A program made the position numbers and the translations under genes. Shown here piece by piece: positions 1 to 10,388 of a stretch of DNA of 64,000 nt. Origin of the DNA: Stichopus chloronotus (taxonomy: Eukaryota; Echinodermata; Holothuroidea; Aspidochirotida; Stichopodidae); NCBI GenBank assembly GCA_021234535.1, contig SFZH01000008.1, forward strand, positions 8,254,897 through 8,318,896. The letters are read 5' to 3'. Each line of letters begins with the position of its first letter. The stretch's first letter is position 1. The notes below the pieces were generated by a model. It saw only the letters and a program-made list of their open reading frames with translations, did not search any database and had not been told where the DNA came from.

Positions 1-1036
1 CTACAATATCTCCTCCCAGTATACTACGTATGGGGATGAGATAAAAATTAAAAACAGAAAAATTAAATTAATCTTCGTTGGGTTTTTTTTTTAGTTTTAC
101 CGTCTCAAACGGTCAGACCTACCGGGACCGAAGCGATGTCGGTTACATGATTGGTCAGAACGCTCAACGTTGCCAATATTTCTAATCAGCCCCATTATTC
201 ATGCATCTGTTCCTATAGTGACTGCAAATGTGACTGAACTACATAGTTACATGGCTAATGGTAAAACGTGTTCGGTGACAGATTTGCACTCTGAGCATCT
301 GACATACACCTGAAGCAACGCTGTCAGGGTATAGTGTAAGATTAAAATGACTATACGAGTCATTTTAATCTTAACCTATACCATCCTATCAGCGTTGCCT
401 CAGGTGTTTATCAGATATTCAGAATCTCTTAGTTTAACCGTTTATCATCTACTTATGACTAATACTAAACAGATGTGACAAAATATCAAGATTTTTTTTA
501 ATCAACTCAATGGGCCTCTTTAATGTTAAATACACAGCGGTGTTGTAAATCCACCCAATAGGTTGTCTTTGTGATCTTTCGGGTCATAATGCAGTCATGG
601 GGCGTCGGGTACTACAGTATGACGTCCAGGTTCATGGGTTTGCCACACTAAAATCTTAAGTGGTGTCAATTGCAGAACTGCGTATAAAACCATATAAAAC
701 ACTTTATGACTGTTTGGCTGTAGGCGATATCGCGAGGTAAGTAGCGTAGTTTTAACACGTGATACGTCGGAGCTTATTGTTTGATTGTAGATAAAGGAAC
801 TTCTTGAACACCAAATAAAAGGACAGGAAATAAAATGGGACGAAAGGTTGTTACACTTGTGCATCTGAAATTTGAGAGCTATTGCACCACCACCACCCAC
901 AGCCGCACACTACGGTATCATTCATGGAGTCAGAAGCTCGAATTCTTTACAGTTACAGGTGACTTGTGACAACACCATTGCTATCATGGGTACATTTCGC
1001 TCAATGACCAGCTGAAACAGAGAGTAAAGTGACATA
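1..1036. other. Non-coding stretch upstream of the transporter gene
   Basis: I see no convincing exon here. It contains a hairpin repeat (288-428, listed separately) and AT-rich sequence. The short open frames on the minus strand, including one antisense to the start of the transporter, have no recognisable domain. The promoter and 5' UTR of the transporter must lie here, but I cannot place a TATA box or initiator with confidence. Confidence 0.5.
288..428. repeat. Long imperfect hairpin (MITE-like)
   Basis: The left arm includes CACCTGAAGCAACGCTG and AGATTAAAATGACT. The right arm reads back as the complement (AGTCATTTTAATCT, CAGCGTTGCCTCAGGTG). The arms are about 65-70 bp with few mismatches and are separated by a loop of about 5 bp. 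There is no coding capacity. A folded-back non-autonomous element is the simplest reading. A clear target-site duplication was not found. Confidence 0.7.
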
Positions 1037-2179
1037 ATGGAAAATTTAGCAGTGGAAATAGAGGACACTGAACTCACAAGAGACGAAGTGGATATAAAGA
1101 GGCCTGTGGTTGAAGGACTGGCAGTAACTAAACTCACAGATGATGACGTCAAAATTAAAGCATCCGAGGCTGGAAGCAATCTACCATCCCAATCAGAAAT
1201 GGTCGAAGATGTGTCGACTCGGGAGAGCCGACCCTCTGATGAAAGCAAGGACTGTTTTGTGAGCATAGTTTCAAACCTTGTTCCGTCCAAAGGGATGCTG
1301 CTGACGCTATTGGCATCCGCGTTGTTTTCATTCGCTGACATTTCAGTCGAAGTAGCCACACGTCGAGTTCATCCAAACCTCCTTCTGGTGTTGCATCCCA
1401 ACGTAACCATGGCGCTGTCATTCATTGGTATCACCATCACGGGAGCCAAAGTTCGGTACAATAGGAAGCAATGGCTCTATTTGATCGTTTCGAGTGGATT
1501 TTACGCAAGCGGGTCGACTTGCCTCACGTTAGCCATCAGTAAAATACCGGTGGGAGATGCTATCGCCATTTTGAATTGCATGCCGATATTTGGAGGTATC
1601 TTCGGTTGGGTATTGTTAAAGCAGCCTCTTAGAATTATCGATCTGGTATTAAGTGTACTCTGTATCGGCGGCGTCGTTTTAATCGCACAACCTTCTTTCA
1701 TCTTCCCAACATCAAACGATGAAGACGAGCGACAGACCGAGTTCATCGGAGCATTGTTTGCCTTAGCCGCTGCAGGTTTCCTTGCCCTTGCGATCACAAC
1801 CAACCGGAAGGTACAAGAAAACGGAGTTCATATACTGTGCGTAACGTTTACCATCGGCCTATCGACAGTTTTGCTCAACGTCATGGTGTGCACGGCTATG
1901 AACGTATGGAGTGCCCCTAGCCCATCCTACTATTGGGCTATAGCTTTTGCACCAGGTGTGTTCGGTTTCTTTGCAGTGTTATGCGTCATGGCAGCTGTGA
2001 AAATAGAGCGAACTGTCATGGTAACCATAATTCTGACGTCAGAGATAGTTTTTGCCTTTGTTTTGCAAATATTAATCATTAAGATAATTCCCCATTGGTA
2101 TTCAGCTATAGGATCCGTTCTAATTTTAGGCTCATGCATTGGCATGGCCACACGGAAAGAACACGTGACAGCAAATTAA
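1037..2179 (+). CDS. SLC35G/EamA-type drug-metabolite transporter family protein, intronless
   Basis: Single open frame of 380 aa. An in-frame TAA lies 12 bases before the ATG (1025-1027), which supports this start. Residues 1-83 are a hydrophilic, acidic cytosolic tail. About ten hydrophobic segments follow (roughly 84-103, 112-134, 145-167, 178-194, 202-219, 236-253, 265-289, 298-321, 328-349, 355-371), as in the two-EamA-repeat DMT fold. The first repeat ends in a diagnostic stretch: ISKIPVGDAIAILN, then a MPIF helix, then LLKQPL and GGVVLIAQPS, close to SLC35G proteins. The family comprises multi-pass membrane transporters; the substrate of SLC35G members is poorly known and is not assigned here. 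A run of nine or more G residues follows the stop directly. Family call is firm, the exact orthologue is not. Confidence 0.88.
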   Translation: MENLAVEIEDTELTRDEVDIKRPVVEGLAVTKLTDDDVKIKASEAGSNLPSQSEMVEDVSTRESRPSDESKDCFVSIVSNLVPSKGMLLTLLASALFSFADISVEVATRRVHPNLLLVLHPNVTMALSFIGITITGAKVRYNRKQWLYLIVSSGFYASGSTCLTLAISKIPVGDAIAILNCMPIFGGIFGWVLLKQPLRIIDLVLSVLCIGGVVLIAQPSFIFPTSNDEDERQTEFIGALFALAAAGFLALAITTNRKVQENGVHILCVTFTIGLSTVLLNVMVCTAMNVWSAPSPSYYWAIAFAPGVFGFFAVLCVMAAVKIERTVMVTIILTSEIVFAFVLQILIIKIIPHWYSAIGSVLILGSCIGMATRKEHVTAN

Positions 2180-2589
2180 GGGGGGGGGGTAAACGTTGAA
2201 AGAAAATTAAAGACCGATCTGAACGAAAGACCATCAGTGCCATGATAAGTAGTCTGGAGTTATAGATTGATCATTTTTAACTCACAGACAAAAGCTGCAA
2301 TTACAGATTGATATTTTTCAGTGTCATATATATGGCCATTATGGGCTTTCGTACCTTTTTGCACAAGATTCTCGTTTTTAGTTAATAGTGAATTAACAAG
2401 GGAGAAATGATTACAAGTAGAAACCGGATAACATCAGAAAAATAACCAATGTCCAACTGGAAATACTCGAAGATTGGGACAGAAAGGGCATATACGTTTT
2501 TGTCTTAAAATATCTACCGACTGTCGATTCCAGTGGCGCAGCCAAGAGGAGGAGTGCTCCGAGTTATATTTTGACCTCCCCCCTCCCAA

Positions 2590-2595
2590 AATAAA
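2590..2595 (+). promoter_or_regulatory. Possible polyadenylation signal AATAAA for the transporter gene
   Basis: This AATAAA is about 410 bases beyond the transporter stop codon. The sequence is AT-rich and the hexamer is common, so this is only a candidate. Confidence 0.25.
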
Positions 2596-4160
2596 TTTAT
2601 TTTAAACGTATCATTTGTATGGGGCGATGTGTAACTATAAAGCAGAGTGAACAAACATGAAAGAGTGGGATTCACAATGGCCCGGAATGGTCATTTCCGG
2701 TGACCTGACAGGTGTTTTCAGCCAGAAATATCTTCTGTTCGTTCCACGCCTATACCGATGATCGCCCTCCGATCTGTTTAGATATTGACCGTTCTATCAA
2801 AGACATATAGGCTGCACTATGTAATCTCGACTAATTATTAGTGCCTAACGGGGCCACTCGGTCACTGTATAGGTTTCGCTTTTAAAAACAACACTTTTAA
2901 CTTTTAAAATGCAGCATTATCGATTTTAAGGGATTTTGATGTCCATCGATATTACTCCTCCCACTCAGTCGCACCTTCGTCATCGTCGTAGAAGTGGAAA
3001 TCACCGAACCATGTCTTTATTCTTGAGAGTGAAATAAAAATCTTAATTTTAAGGTTTTAATGAATTAAGGATAAAGATCAAACAAAAACACAAGAGAAAC
3101 ATAGAGCTACAGACTAGTGTTTGGAGTGTGATGCTCCCAACTAACAGACACATTCAACCTACCGGTTTTGTAATGATTTTACTTTTCCTGCTCAGTTTTT
3201 GTATTAGGCCTACCCTCAGATTGCCGACTTTTTGATCTGCTAGCATAGAGCTGAGTGAACATACAGTCATTGCCTACTTTCTCATGATTTTTTTTTTAAA
3301 TCGTTACTATTTGACATATATATATATTTTTATATAAATATCTAGTTTTACATTTTAAGTAACCGTTGCATTGATACCTGTCCTCTCAAAAAGAGGGCGG
3401 CACTGAGGATATAGAGGAAGAGCACTTTTGGTCATATCGCAAAATTTTTATTTTAAAACCCAGTATCCCAGTATTTCTGTTTTTTTTTGGGGGGGGGGAG
3501 GGGTTGCTGCCATTCGTTTGACATGCAGGGAGAAACGACCTTCGCTCATGCGTGCTTCCCTGTTTGTTTATTTTATTGATACAAGTATATTTACACGCAG
3601 TGTGTAAATAGACCTACTTGGATCTTTTGAATCCCTATCATTTGTGCTTGTAACATGAGACTAAATATCACACTATGACTGACACTGGCAGGCAGAAACT
3701 TGCAATTCTGAGCTAACACTAAGTTAAAGTAAATTATCTTTTAAATGTTTAATTACATCAGAAGAAAATTCGACACAATTGCAATGATGTTTCTACATAT
3801 GAGAGTAAAACTGTCATATTATATATTGCGTGTCGCTGTTAACTCATGTCGTATATAAATTGAATGTTTCGGAAGCATGATTGATATATTATACTACATA
3901 TTAAGTCGTAGGAAGGGTTCAGAGCTATTATTCACTTTGGTATCATAAGCGGATCCTAAGGATGAGGTGGGGGGGGGGCTCCTGGGTTTGTCCCCTCCCC
4001 TTTATGTCAAATCAACAATAAGTACGTTAGCATCATGTTAGTATAGGAGAAGGGGCTTTCCAATACATATCCTTCCTTTCGTCACAACACAAATACCAAA
4101 TACACGAACCTCGTATATGGTATTCAGTCTTTGCTTTCGCCACAAGAAGTTTTAATGAGA

Positions 4161-4393
4161 TTCTGAGGGTTATCATATCTGTCAGGTTTTTGGATATCTG
4201 TGTTTGAAAAATGAAGTCTCATTGACTTCCTAGAACAGAAAGGTAAATGAAAGTATATGAATATAATCAGGGAATAGACATAAACATGTATATATTCGTC
4301 AGCTCACTTCAGCTAAGTGGAGGGGGTGAGAATGGGGACAAAGTTTCTGACTGGGGGTGGGGGTAAATGCTCCAGTCCTTGGTGCTGCCACTG
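4161..4393 (+). repeat. Dispersed repeat family B, copy 1
   Basis: Homologous along its whole length to 62001-62238, in the same orientation. Shared blocks include TCTGAGG...TATCATATCT, GACTTCCTAGAACA, AAAGGTAAATG, CAGGGAATA, a G-rich tract, TGACTGGGGG and CTTGGTGC. It is non-coding. It is probably a degraded interspersed element, class unknown. Confidence 0.7.
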
Positions 4394-5771
4394 TTTATCA
4401 ACAACATTTGTTTGCAAGCCATATGCAGAAAGGCCTACCACTCATATATGAAAAAGAGGGCCTGGACGATTTTGCTGTACTTTTCAATGACGCTATACGC
4501 TAATGTTTCTTCATATTTAAAGTTGAGAAAGATGCAACGTTTTCACAAGACGTTACAATTTGACTTTTATTGATAGTGTAATAGAACGGTACAGAATACA
4601 TGGATAAAGTAAATACAGACCTAACTCATAAGGACGGATGGAACAACATAGTAATTGTAATTAGGTGATGTGACATATTTGAAAGCCAAAGGCCGATTTT
4701 ATATTTTAGAATAAAACATGGGCATGTGTTTTTTCAGTATCCAGCAGTCTTGAACTGAACATTTATTACTTTCACTAATCACATTCATGCCAATCACTTT
4801 TGGTCTGATGATGTATTTCTTGCGTTTGTTTGTTGCGTCATCTCATTCGTCGTGCAAAATCGACGCTTAACATCGTACCAGGAACAAACGCATTAATACA
4901 TGCATTCCATAAAAGGGAATGCACAACAGCGCCAACAGCTACGCGCTCTCTGGCTAAATCGTGGGACGGTGGCGTAGACTATTAGCAAAGGCTATAGTCA
5001 ACTGGGTGATGTTAGATATACACAATGATGTCCTTTGTTGAAGCATTGTTGTGATTGGCCAACCCCTATACCATCTTTTATAAAAGAAGTAATTGACTGG
5101 TCTTGACATTCTGCCACCGTTGAAGTGCTAAACTTTTACTGAGGTGACATACCCTGTGTAATTGCCAATGGATTTACGCACTAAACTGCAAAAAGCAATG
5201 TGGTCTCCGAAGCCTTAAATATATATTTTACTGGTAATTGATGGGGGCTTTTAAAGAAAGATTAATTTTCCACGCTAGGCATTTCCAAACCCGTGACAAT
5301 ATCTTGGTCGTAAATCAAGATATTGCGGTTTGAAAGAAGTTAACAAAGAGTTCTCTGGTCAAGAAAGATTTCCAGTGGTCTAAAAGTTACCAAAATGACA
5401 TGTACCAGTAGCAAATTTAACCCTGAAGCCCTAATTTAATACTGAAATTTGCAACTAGTGAAAATGTAGACTTGGTAAATTGTAGACTTACCTTGAAATG
5501 TTATGAATATTAAGGTCATATCTCTTAACTTGTTAATGTTCCTATTTCGAATGTTAACATTGTAGAGAAATGGAAAGGGTATTCATTCAGTTTTGCCTGC
5601 CTGACATCGCCCTAAGTTCCCTATTACGCAATGTGCCATTTACAAATAATGAATTGGAAAAAAAAAAAAATCATTAATTTTCGAACCGAACGTGCTTGTT
5701 ACCAATAAAGAGAACAAAGTATTCTTAATGTTTGTGAAATATCAATTTCCTCAAGTGATCAATCTACATCT

Positions 5772-5940
5772 TATTACAGTGATGAAGTCACGGAGACTGG
5801 TCTCGGTTTTGAGTCCGGTCTTGCCCCACTCGGATTCCCCGGTCTCGGCCTCGAGTCGAAATGACTCGGTCACTGGATGACTCGGTCTTGGGTGCCATGA
5901 CTCGAGTTTTCGGACCCGCGATGGCAAAGATTACAGGCAC
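5772..5940. repeat. ACTCG-rich degenerate repeat block
   Basis: Many close variants of GACTCGGTC and ACTCGAGTC lie in about 150 bp (for example CTCGAGTCGAAATGACTCGG). The same word family recurs at 6597-6715, and in a related form (CAAGTC/ACTCGAGTC) near 27.0 and 28.7 kb. Such arrays are typical of the subterminal regions of hAT-type DNA transposons, so 5772-6715 may be one degraded element. I could not find matching terminal inverted repeats here. Confidence 0.55.
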
Positions 5941-6596
5941 ATATTATTGATTGCAGAGACAAAGCAGCCATGACTTTGACTTCTACTGTAGTCAATTCGC
6001 CGCTGACTGTATCCAGTGAGGTATACGTATTCGTGCAGCCGTGCTAATGGAGGTGCTTTTCAAAGCTTCCTGGAGTAGCCTTTTGCCATTTTACAGAGTG
6101 AATGTAATCTGTGATTTCACTGCTTTATTTGATGTGAAGATCATGGCATAATGTCTGCAATTCTTTCTTTCGTATTGAAATGTTATTTATACTCATAGTT
6201 GCTGGTGTTATTTCTTTCTTTCAGTGCCTATGTCTTCGATCTCCCTCATGCTTTTTGTAGACACTCCTCAGTCTCTTTTCTTTTCATATTCTGTAAAAAT
6301 TTTCCATTTCAATTATCAGTTTGTAAATGTTGTCAAAGAGAGTGATATAAATGTCATACAAACATCAAACAACATCAAATATCAACTTTAAAGTACACCA
6401 GAGTAATTTTGTAGAGTGCCGGCGTATGTATAATCGCAGACGAGCTGGTATGGTGCGTTTTTATTCGCTAGGATACATTCAGACCATCCAAACCATCATC
6501 AATATGGGATCAACCTTTTTAGCCGTAACTCCCGCAGACAACTTGTTTGCCACACAATTAGTGTATATGGTCGTTTGATTCTGACAGGGCTGTAAA

Positions 6597-6715
6597 GCAC
6601 TTTGGTCCGGACTAGGACTCGAGTCAGGAAACGAGCCACGGTTTATGGGACTCGTGACTGGGACTCAAAAGGAAAAGACTCGGTTTGGGACTCGGACAGT
6701 CCTTCTCGCAAAAGC
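6597..6715. repeat. ACTCG-rich degenerate repeat block, partner of 5772-5940
   Basis: Contains GGACTCGAGTCAGG, GGGACTCGTGACTGGGACTC and GACTCGGTTTGGGACTCGG. It lies about 650 bp to the right of the first block, with AT-rich unique sequence between. Probably the opposite subterminal end of the same decayed element. Confidence 0.5.
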
Positions 6716-7746
6716 GGTGATAGTTTGTTTTACAATGTTAGTATAAGAACTTTTCATTTCCACGAACGAACAGTCTGCACTACGTGAAATATAACGTTTA
6801 CCCCAAGGGTCCACGTATTTGTCAGATACGCTTAGCACTCTTTGTGTTAAAATTTTCACTAGGCGGACCGTGCACATTTTAAGTTCCGGTGTACCAGACG
6901 AGATGTATATAATAGGCCTATATTGACATCAACGTGTAACGTGGGAGCTCTGTACAAGGTGAAGTACGAGTGGACCTTATCCCTAATATGGCGGGAAGAG
7001 CAGTTCAAGATGTTTTCTGCATCGACAAAAATGACAATAAAGTATGACAGACGTTGACTGACCCGAGCGGATCGCCCGTCGGCTCCCTCCTCATCCCCCC
7101 AGGTGGAGTTCCTCTCAATATAAGGAAAAAAATCAGCAAGACTTGAAAACGAATCAATAATTAAAAAAAACAAAATTATCACTTGAAAAATAGGAATTCC
7201 TGGACTACATTCAGTTCAATTCCAGCATCAAATGTAGCACCACTTTGGATCCAGCCTGCCCTTAGCGGGCAAAAAATTTCCAAAGGAAAGGGGGACCTCT
7301 CCCGCAGGACGGCAATCAGTCACCGTTTCCACCGTATCAAAATTCTGTAGCACTTTTGTAAATTTGGTCTCAAGTAAGTTTGGTTTCTTGTGTCTTGGCG
7401 GGGGGAGGTATAATCATAACGAGGCCCCCTCGTACCCATTTTTCTATTAGCTTCGTGGAGACACTCATGTGTGTAATGCAATCAGTAGGTTTCTGGTTAA
7501 ATAGTTTTCTTCTTGGGATACTTCATCCTTATTTTGTGTTTTTTTTCTCTCTGCCAGAAACGTAAAAGAAAATGATATAATTGGCTATTTTACACTTTAA
7601 CGTATCCATATCACAATAATAAGACCGTGGATTTGGTTTAACTTCTCTGCGAAGGTAAAAAATCAACCGCATATTGTTAACTTTTGAAGCAACATGATCA
7701 CTGCCTTTGTCAGAGAGGGGCGTTCAGGCATAGCAGAGTCCACTAT

Positions 7747-7763
7747 ACACACACACACACACA
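7747..7763. repeat. (CA)n microsatellite
   Basis: Eight uninterrupted CA units. Flanking sequence is purine-rich and low-complexity up to about 7910. Confidence 0.9.
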
Positions 7764-9527
7764 GAAATCTTGGGAACGTGACGGGAGATGTCGAAAAAAA
7801 AAGGAGGAAGAAAAAAAATAAACAGAGGAAGACCGAAAGGAAGGAGGAACGGGGAACTTGGTGAGACGGAGAGTAAAAAAAAAGCGGGTGGGGGGGGGGG
7901 GTTGCAGGAGGGGATGCTTGGTAAGTAATGGCTTCACAAATGTGGTACTTGTGTATGATATTAAAAACTTTAACAGCTGGCTATAGATTTACAGAACAGG
8001 AGTTAAGATTTCCACCGATTTTGTTGTGAGCCGTTAATCAGTTCGTTTGAGGCACAAATTAAACGTCTCATATTGCCAGAGGGTAATCATCACGTGGGTA
8101 ATGAGGATGGGTGTCGAAGTTAAGGAAGGGGAGGGGGACTAGCACCTCAGTCTAAAGAGAGAGTTCGTTATAAAATTATCAGAAACTGCATTTAAACTAT
8201 AGATTTCTGTATGGGCAGGAGGAGATAGGCATTTCTCAGAAACGGGAAATTTAGTCCTCACAAAATCCACGGAAGCACTCCCTGTATATCGTTTTGTGTG
8301 TGCGCGTGGGTGTAGGTATGTGTGTGTTCAGTTCAAGTTGGCCGGGGACGTAGCCGACAGAAAAGACTCAGAATATGCTCCATAATTTTCAAAAATGATA
8401 TTGACCCCACAGAAAGACGTACCCGACTGACTTGTTTTTCCTGACTTTGCGAGTTCAATTTCCCAGAAAGCCCTTTGCGATAGGCTATGCACACATTTAG
8501 CGACGGAACCGGGAGGGTCACGGGTTGCCAATGAGAAAAAAATAAGTGAAGGGGTTAAAGGCATGTTAAGTCTTCAATTTTTGCCAAATACGTTGAAAAT
8601 AAATGAAAGAGGGTGCATAATTCAAATCGCAGACCTACCTAAGTTCAAGGCTCGGTAAATACAGCATAACAGTGGTTTAGTGCCGTTTCCGGTCACTTAA
8701 AAAGCCAAGGATTTTCACCCCTCCCTTCCCCCTCCTTCCACATGGAACAGGGACGATGAGTCGACTTTTCCCCGTCACACTGGTTGTAGATCTATCCTCC
8801 CTGCAAATTAAATTGTTTTTCCCCTTCAATTACCTTCAAGTTGCTTGCAGTAGGCCTACATGAAAATCCATGTATAATGTAGTGACATCAAAGACCATAC
8901 GCGCCCTCCCGACAAAATTCATGCATAGGCCACACAATTTTCCATTGAACGAGATTTTCGTAGCGCCCGTTATGCGAGGAGATGCGCACAGCCTCTGGTT
9001 GTTATGTGAAATGCGACAAAGCAAATTGGTAGGGTCCGTAACGACGGCGGTTATTTCTCATACACAAGCCAGCATCACATCGGCACCTCCGCTTTTTTTC
9101 TTCTTTTTCTTGGGGACAACCGTGGATCCGTTCCAGGGACAGATCAGGATTTTAGTTGGGGGGTGCACTACAGGGAACAGGGGATGCGGGTATCCCACAT
9201 AACTGAAATGTTTGCACAACCGTGCTTTTCAATGGTGTATGAGTTTTTTAAATCCCAGTCGTTGACGACAAGAGCAATGGTGAGATGTCTGCGATATAAT
9301 TAAAAACAAAATTGATCTACTTTGAAAATTTTTGGCGTGCACGTGCACCTACACCCCCCCCCCCCCTCCTTTGCATGCTCCTCTGCGTTTCTGCTGTCCC
9401 TCCTGCATCTTGGCTACAAAACCAGGCTGCCACTTGACCTTGCAACATGCCGGAATATATCCGAAAGCTTACAATGGTGCGATCACACCGGGTTGTTGAC
9501 TTGGAGTGGAGTGATGGGGGCTATATG

Positions 9528-9830
9528 TCAATGTTCCCGAGGTTCAATGTTCCCAGGTTTCAATGTTTCCGGGGTCCGATGTTCCTTGGGTTCGATGTTC
9601 CCGGGTTCGATGTTCCCATGGTTCAGCGGAACACCGAAGCCTTTGACCATCGAACGCTGGGACAATCGAACCGCGGGAACAGTGGTGGACCTGGTGAATT
9701 ACGGTGACAATTCTGGGAACATCAATCCTGGGAATAACGAACCTTGCACTCGTTGACAACCATTGAAATAATGCAAAAACGGGGAACATCGAACCCTGAT
9801 GGGAGCAATGAACCCCGGGAACATCGGGTG
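9528..9830. repeat. 16-bp minisatellite with an inverted continuation
   Basis: From 9528 to 9622 there are six 15-16 bp units of the form TCGATGTTCCCGGGT. From about 9648 to 9830 the same word appears repeatedly as its reverse complement (GGGAACATCGAACC, GGGAACATCAATCCTGGG, CCCCGGGAACATCGGG) at irregular spacing. The whole block could fold back on itself. The open frames that cross it on both strands are repeat artefacts. Confidence 0.75.
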
Positions 9831-10388
9831 GACCCCAAGTGATGGAATAATCTCTTGACCAAGTACTTTAATTAGCTTTCCAGTGGGAAATTTCCCCACG
9901 TGCGCCAGCCTTTTCCGACTCCCGTTTGAAGTTACAATGTACGTATTCCCAGAGTTCAAGGACTCGATCGCGTCGGCATAGTTAATCCACTAATCTGAGC
10001 AGAGCTCTGCAGCTCACAGTTTCACATCGTTGAACAGGACATGTTATACATGTATGCTGCATAGATAGAATAACGTGTGGCCATTTTAGCTGATTTCTAG
10101 CTAACCGCTAGTCCTGAAATACTTCTCAGTAAGATATATGACATGCCCGAGAGCTTTCAAATCGTAAATTGAGATCATCGGAGTTGTAACTATACCCACC
10201 ATATGATCTTTGTTGGGTAGTCTGCTCACTCGTGGCAGTACTTTGTAGCAGACGAATTGTCTCAAAATGGTTACATTTTGTCCAGTGATTACAGGGTACC
10301 TACGTGGGTGAACTAAACGTGAAAAGAAAGTTGCAGAATTACTGCTGCCGGTATTTCCTCCGTTTCTATTCAACTTGTGTCAAAAGGA

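Larger units (their letters stand above)
2180..10388. other. 8.2 kb intergenic region
   Basis: No exon with recognisable domain similarity was found on either strand. The short open frames (up to about 144 aa near 9.3-9.8 kb) are explained by low-complexity or repeat DNA. Content: a copy of a dispersed repeat (4161-4393), two blocks of ACTCG-rich repeat (5772-5940 and 6597-6715), a short TA run near 3318, a CA run (7747-7763), several poly-G/poly-A tracts, and a 16-bp minisatellite with an inverted half (9528-9830). Confidence 0.55.

Noticed and set aside
922..1359. 145-aa frame antisense to the transporter 5' end
   Set aside because: Ser/Thr-rich translation of the opposite strand of a real coding region; no domain.
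9322..9756. 144-aa frame with repeated MFPG-like words
   Set aside because: It is the translation of the 16-bp minisatellite.
10101..10373. 90-aa minus-strand frame ending 16 bp from the ethanolamine kinase start, possibly a divergent gene
   Set aside because: No recognisable domain, no supporting exon further left, and it overlaps the expected 5' UTR and promoter. Transcript data could revive it.
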